DNA of 64,000 bases. It comes from Episyrphus balteatus (taxonomy: Eukaryota; Arthropoda; Insecta; Diptera; Syrphidae). Position 1 is the stretch's first letter, and the number at the start of each line of letters is the position of its first letter. The stretch spans positions 75,724,277 to 75,788,276 of the forward strand of contig NC_079137.1 in NCBI RefSeq assembly GCF_945859705.1, in the 5' to 3' direction. The notes under the pieces were generated by a model. The model had not been told where the DNA came from and ran no database searches. It saw only the letters and a list, made by a program, of their open reading frames with translations. Shown here in pieces: positions 59,489-64,000 of this stretch. The position numbers and the translations under genes are program-made.

Positions 59489-59717
59489 TTTTACAAAAAA
59501 AAAACTTTTTTCAAGTTTCAAAATCATTCAATGGACACACGAGAGAGTAAGTTATCCAAACAATATTACCACCACCTGCTGCTGTCCATACATTTTCAGT
59601 CTGAGTAGAATAACTTTTTCCCATCAATAAATATGGTCCTCACTTAACCAAGAAAAAAGTCCTTTACAAAATTTACGATCCTATATCACACATAATTCGT
59701 CTTATAGGTGTCACCAT

Positions 59718-60005
59718 ATGATACGAATCAGGAAATCTTTGTTAGTGAAACCATCACATAAAAACCAAATGGCACCTTCTTCTACCAATACCAACAAGAT
59801 AAGCTTCAATAAGGAAAATGCTCCATCAAAACCTCGTAAACTAAAGGAAGAAATTCATCCTTTTGCTTGTGAAATATTTTTAACGAAAAAAAAGAAGAAA
59901 ATACCAAAAATTCTTTGTAAGCCATCAGCTAGCAAAAAGGACAAAACCGAAGGTGGTATTGTTTGGGATCCAAAAAGGCTTTGCAACACCACTCTGCACA
60001 CATAA
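59718..60005 (+). CDS. unidentified Lys-rich open frame, 95 codons
   Basis: The frame has more even codon use than its surroundings and a basic product with a KKKKK run, SASKKDK and GGIVWDPKRL. A possible splice acceptor (CTTATAG) lies just upstream and a good donor (AGAGTAAGT) at about 59545. I recognise no domain, and no flanking exon could be joined with certainty. It may be an exon of an unknown gene or chance. Confidence 0.22.
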   Translation: MIRIRKSLLVKPSHKNQMAPSSTNTNKISFNKENAPSKPRKLKEEIHPFACEIFLTKKKKKIPKILCKPSASKKDKTEGGIVWDPKRLCNTTLHT

Positions 60006-60999
60006 ATGAATTCAGTAACAATAGTTGGAAACAGCAACACACAATGACGATGACGATACGACGAGTTTCTTTATTCCTCAATCAAATCAAAATGCCACCA
60101 ACCATCCAGCCAGCAATCAACCATCCAAGGATCAACCATCAATGCTCTGTTTCTGTATGTGCTGAAAAAACACAAGGACACACACAAACAAAAACGATAT
60201 GACTTGACTACATGACGGTTTCCATTACGACAAAATGTCTTCGAAAACAATGTTTCAAAAACAAAGGCGCGTGTGACATGTGAATGTTGGAATCACGCGA
60301 CAATGATGTATATGATGTTCGTCAAGCTCGCAAGCATCACGTTTTGTGTGTGCGATTTGGTGCGATGACTGATGGGGTGCATTGACGCGCACCATATAGC
60401 GATGGCAATATGGGGTTTTTATATGTGGGCTGGAAGCCATCAAAATAAAGGGCTTACAATTTCTGGCACGTTTCAATATAAAATACTTCCAATACTAAAT
60501 TTAGATAAATATCTTTACAAATTGAGATGTGTTGTGTGAAGGTATCATTTCAGTCGAGTCGAATAGAGTCCCGACAAACAAATAAAAACGAGATATGTAT
60601 TTCCGACTAATGACCGCATTTTGGGTGAGTTCAAGGAACGTTATACACTTACGAGTGGTTAGATTATGGAAATATAGAGAATTTTTACTTAATGCAATTT
60701 ACATATTTTTTTTTTTCAGCACATTTTTTATGAGATGAAATTGAGCTCGAACTGGAGTAATAAAAGATTTATTCAAGGACTATAACATTTGGGAAAAAAT
60801 TTTTACTGGCTTCGTTTTGTGGGTAAAATGTTTTGTGTGTAAAATGTTTATTCATGGGACTTTTTTTAATTGGTTTGTGTCTATCCCATTCAACTTAAGT
60901 TTGTTTTTATTTACTGAGAAAATTATATTAAAGTTTGGCAAGTGCTTAGTCTTAAACTAATGTGATTTGTTTTGCAATTGAATAATCTTCAGTTTTTTC
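60006..60999. other. intergenic, no gene seen
   Basis: Somewhat richer in GC at 60250-60440 but with no recognisable gene. Confidence 0.4.
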
Positions 61000-62345
61000 C
61001 TGAGATAGTGACAAGTTACAAGTTACTAGGAACATGTTGCAAGTGGCAAGTTTTAAAATAAGCAAATAGCTATATAAATAGGTAAAAAAAACAATTTTTT
61101 ATATTATCTTCTTTAGATCTCAAACTAAGTTAGCACAAATGTAAATTAAATAAAATTTTTAGAGATACATTAAAGCTTTCAGTTAAACATTAAATGGCGC
61201 CCAATGTTGGTCACATTGTTTTAGTTTTTATATTATATTAGATAATGTATAAGACTTTTGGTTATTAATGGTTTTAATTCTAATGGCGCCCAACGTGAGA
61301 TTTCTTGGATTTATTTTACTTTCCAGTCCATTTCTTAATTTGAATTTTGCTCTGGGAAAACCCTCTTGAGGAAAAAATTACACATCTTGTTTTCAACCAC
61401 ATTCCATGAAAAGCTCGTTGATTTTTATTTAGATATATGTATAGCTCAAATAGGATTTAACTTATGTTCGTATACCTATGAGTTTATTTTATTTGTTTTT
61501 ATTTCTTAGATTTACTTTTTGGTAAAATATGAGTCTTGATTTCTATTTAACTACGTACGTTTTAACTTACAAATCGTAACTGGCAACTTTCAAATGGTCG
61601 GTTGCAATTGGCAAGTGACAAGTTGAAAGTAACTAATGACAAGTGATAATACTGTGTTACAAAATAAAAATCATGTCAATTACTTTGGAAGTGAACAAGC
61701 TAAGGTTGTAGGTAAAATATGATGTACTCAGTACATCATATTTCGGCACTTGAAATTTTTCGTAGACCCTAAAAATTTCAAGTTATCGTTCGTTTTTAAT
61801 GTTTTCAGATTTTAACGATTTTTTACACAGCCATTTTTCGGTCAATTTCAGAATTTTAAACAGAGGAGTACTTGTTCTTTTTGAAAATATTTTTTTATAA
61901 TGCTCAAGAACCAAATTGGGTGTAGATTGTATGGGCTGAGTCTCAAAGTATAACATTTTTTTCAACGTTTTTTTTTTAGAGTTCGGAGAACGTTTTAAGC
62001 TACATTTTGTGTTTTGAATTTTTTTTTTATATACAGCCTTATTGTTCTATTTGTTCTATTTATGCTTATTATAATTAGTAAATGACAATTGGAAAGTAAT
62101 AAGTGGCAAATGACATGAAATTTACAAGTAAGTGGTAAGTGGAAATTTTCAAGTTGTATTAGCAATTGGGATAGTGGCAAGTAAAAGCCAAGTGATAAAT
62201 GGCAAATTATAAATAGCAATTGCTAATTTCCAAGTGAAAAGTTCAAAAATTGTCAAGTTTAAAATTTCAGCACACAAGTAGCAATTGACAAGAAAAAAGT
62301 GACAGTGACGAGTAAGTTTCAAGTGGCAAATGGCATGTGGTAGGT
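61000..62345. repeat. scattered degenerate repeat of AAGTGGCAAGT-like words
   Basis: Words such as GTGACAAGT, AAGTGGCAA and CAATTGGCAAGTG recur in clusters (61005-61055, 61575-61650 and 62080-62345) with all small variants. It looks like a decayed short-unit satellite interrupted by AT-rich DNA. Confidence 0.55.
61192..61305 (+). other. two TGGCGCCCAA words resembling a tRNA-Lys primer binding site
   Basis: TGGCGCCCAA occurs at about 61194 and again, as TGGCGCCCAACG, at about 61284. This is the start of the primer-binding site complementary to tRNA-Lys found next to the 5' LTR in gypsy-like retroelements. No LTR pair or polyprotein frame was seen nearby, so it would be at most a relic. Confidence 0.25.
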
Positions 62346-62435
62346 AACAACGAACAGAAACCTCTTAAGTACAGCGATTCGTTGATGTAATTGATGACAT
62401 GGTTATTTTTGCGCGAAGGAGAGTGCTGTGGAATA

Positions 62436-62475
62436 TGAATCCAGGGTTCTGGATTCGAATCCCAGCCTCTATTAC
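62436..62475 (+). other. tRNA-like B-box
   Basis: TTCTGGATTCGAATCCCAGC has the T-loop consensus GATTCGAATC with a near-complete stem. No acceptor stem or clear A-box was found, so a tRNA-derived SINE relic is more likely than a functional tRNA. Confidence 0.35.
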
Positions 62476-62794
62476 TAAAAAAGACTTTGTCTGTAAAGCC
62501 GGTTTACGGACGATGATTTTACGTGATAACGTCGTCAGAAAACAGGTTGTGTGCTTTTGTTTAAAATGAGTCAATTGAAGCGTTTACTTTTTTCAAACAA
62601 TCATAATTTACAAGAAAAAGCTAAAAAAAAATACCTTTTTTATTTTCTCATTATATTATTTTTTTATTTTAAAAGCTTAAAAAAAAAATTGCAATTTAAA
62701 AGCCAAGTATTTCTTCTTAAGAATAAAACCATTTTTAAATTTTTACAATGCGCAAAAAGTATAAAAATAATTTATTGAAAACAATCATTTTCAT

Positions 62795-63170
62795 CAAAAA
62801 AGCAAAAAAAAACATGAATTTTTATCTTCTCATGTCATTAATTCCATTTTTTTTCCTAACAACCTATAAAAAATGTTATACCATGAAAGCTTATTGTCTT
62901 AGCTCAAAATATATATATCGATCAGGTCTATGAGACATCTACAAAAAGAGCTAGAATTTTTTGAACTCGATCAAATTTCATTAAAAAAAAGCAAAAAAAA
63001 AAACATTTATGATTATGTTTTCACGCTATGGAATCAATTTTTTTGTTTGACAACCTATAAAAAATATATACCATGTGAAAGCTTTTATTTCATATGACGT
63101 ATCAATCTCATTTCAAAGATGCCTACAAGAGAAGTTAGAATTTTTTAAAGTCAACCATGTCGAATTTCCA
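62795..63170. repeat. diverged tandem duplication, unit about 190 bp
   Basis: Two successive units share, in order, AAAGCAAAAAAAAACAT, a CAACCTATAAAAAAT word, TATACCATG, GAAAGCTT, a CATCTACAA/GATGCCTACAA word and TTAGAATTTTTT, ending AATTTC. Divergence is high. Confidence 0.6.
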
Positions 63171-64000
63171 GACTGAGATTACAGTACTTCCCACACTGGT
63201 GGCTGTTCGGGGGGCAACAGATCTCCACTGGTGTTTTGAGGTTTTTCGCAAGTTTCTTGTTTTAACATTGTGTAGCTTGTAGTTGGTCTACCGTTATTTG
63301 TGATATACCAAATGAAATGTAATTGTATCAGGATGCTCATAAAAGTTTAATAAAATTTCTATCTGCTCTTGGTCAAAAGTTATATCCTGTTGAATTCTAA
63401 AATTTTATTTTACCGTTATCTCAAAATTGTGTTTCCAAAAATGATTGAAACTTCGCACACATATAGTCGTAGTCATGGTCTATCATTACTCCATATACTT
63501 TATTCCTGTATCTATTAAAGAAAAAAAGATAAAAATAAAAAACGATGAAATTCGTTTAAAAACGGTCAAAAAACGTGTTTTTTAGAAATTTGTTTCTTCC
63601 GTTTTTCAGTCAAAACTCACTAAACGATTCTAAATTCTTGCACATGTATGCATAAAAATAAAACCTACATGTCCTATAAGTTTGAGATTTTTTGAACGCT
63701 CAAAAAAAAAAGCTAAAAATCAAAAACTACCCAAAAATACCCCTAAAAAACAAGGTGTTTTTCAAAAATTCATATTTCAAAACGCAGAGTGTTTCGTCTT
63801 TCACCTGTCATATTTAGAATTGTCAAAAAAATTTCCTTTAGTCAAAATCATCATTTTGTCATAGCCCCAACACGTGCACAACATTCAAACAAAACTTTAT
63901 AGCTAAGTTTCAATTTTTTTTAGAATTTTTTCTTAAATGCAGTTATTCTTAAATTAATCTCATCTATCTATAGGAAAAAAAATTAATTCTCTACGACTTC
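63171..64000. other. intergenic, no gene seen
   Basis: AT-rich to the window edge. No supported feature. Confidence 0.4.

Noticed and set aside
61192..61305. LTR retrotransposon
   Set aside because: Only the short primer-binding-site-like words were seen; no paired LTRs and no polyprotein frame were found.

Overview
The window looks like nuclear DNA of a dipteran insect. It is AT-rich, has spliced genes with GT-AG introns, and its three recognisable genes have their closest known relatives in flies. This assignment is an inference from gene content and intron style; I ran no search.

Only three genes can be read with confidence, and they lie together in the middle. (1) A BNIP3-family mitophagy receptor is on the + strand; five coding exons are visible at 20844-23664 and the first coding exon was not found. 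(2) mTERF3, a mitochondrial transcription/ribosome-biogenesis factor, is on the - strand (26174-27317, two exons, 360 codons) and converges on BNIP3. (3) Phosphatidylserine synthase is on the + strand (30226-39485, seven exons plus an alternative last exon) and is divergent from mTERF3. All three products belong to mitochondria or to ER-mitochondria membrane contacts, but nothing here shows co-regulation. A short coding relic with a frameshift at 7557-7882 (- strand) could not be named.

The rest is a dense, nested collection of transposon remnants. I resolved about twenty terminal-inverted-repeat (TIR) or foldback elements by reading both ends. Seven have unrelated TIRs but the same TTA/TAA flanking duplication (1197-2613, 1410-2032 nested inside it, 4529-4665, 10083-10280, 10284-10497, 21990-22127, 27610-28808). 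That signature is known for PIF/Harbinger elements. Two have perfect 8-bp duplications and hAT-like ends (27622-28601, itself inserted in the TIR of 27610-28808, and 53349-54096). One has TTAA ends (32750-32950). Two have TA ends (15248-15714, and the almost fully palindromic 43751-44374). Non-LTR retrotransposon relics lie at 3748-3897 (+) and 19863-20345, 41370-42090 and 45121-46733 (all -).

The most unusual object is a 2957-bp composite element at 49816-52772. It has TIRs starting GGGCACGTTCAAACAG, and inside it a 344-bp near-perfect hairpin, a tandem array of a 147-bp monomer (seven units plus a diverged eighth), and a block also found near 25.4 kb. Because 147 is divisible by three the array stays open for 321 codons, but it does not look like a real gene. 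Further tandem or cryptic repeats lie at 12.3-12.9, 17.5-17.8, 42.9-43.7, 44.6, 57.3-57.6, 61-62.3 and 62.8-63.2 kb. No convincing tRNA, rRNA, CRISPR or origin was found.
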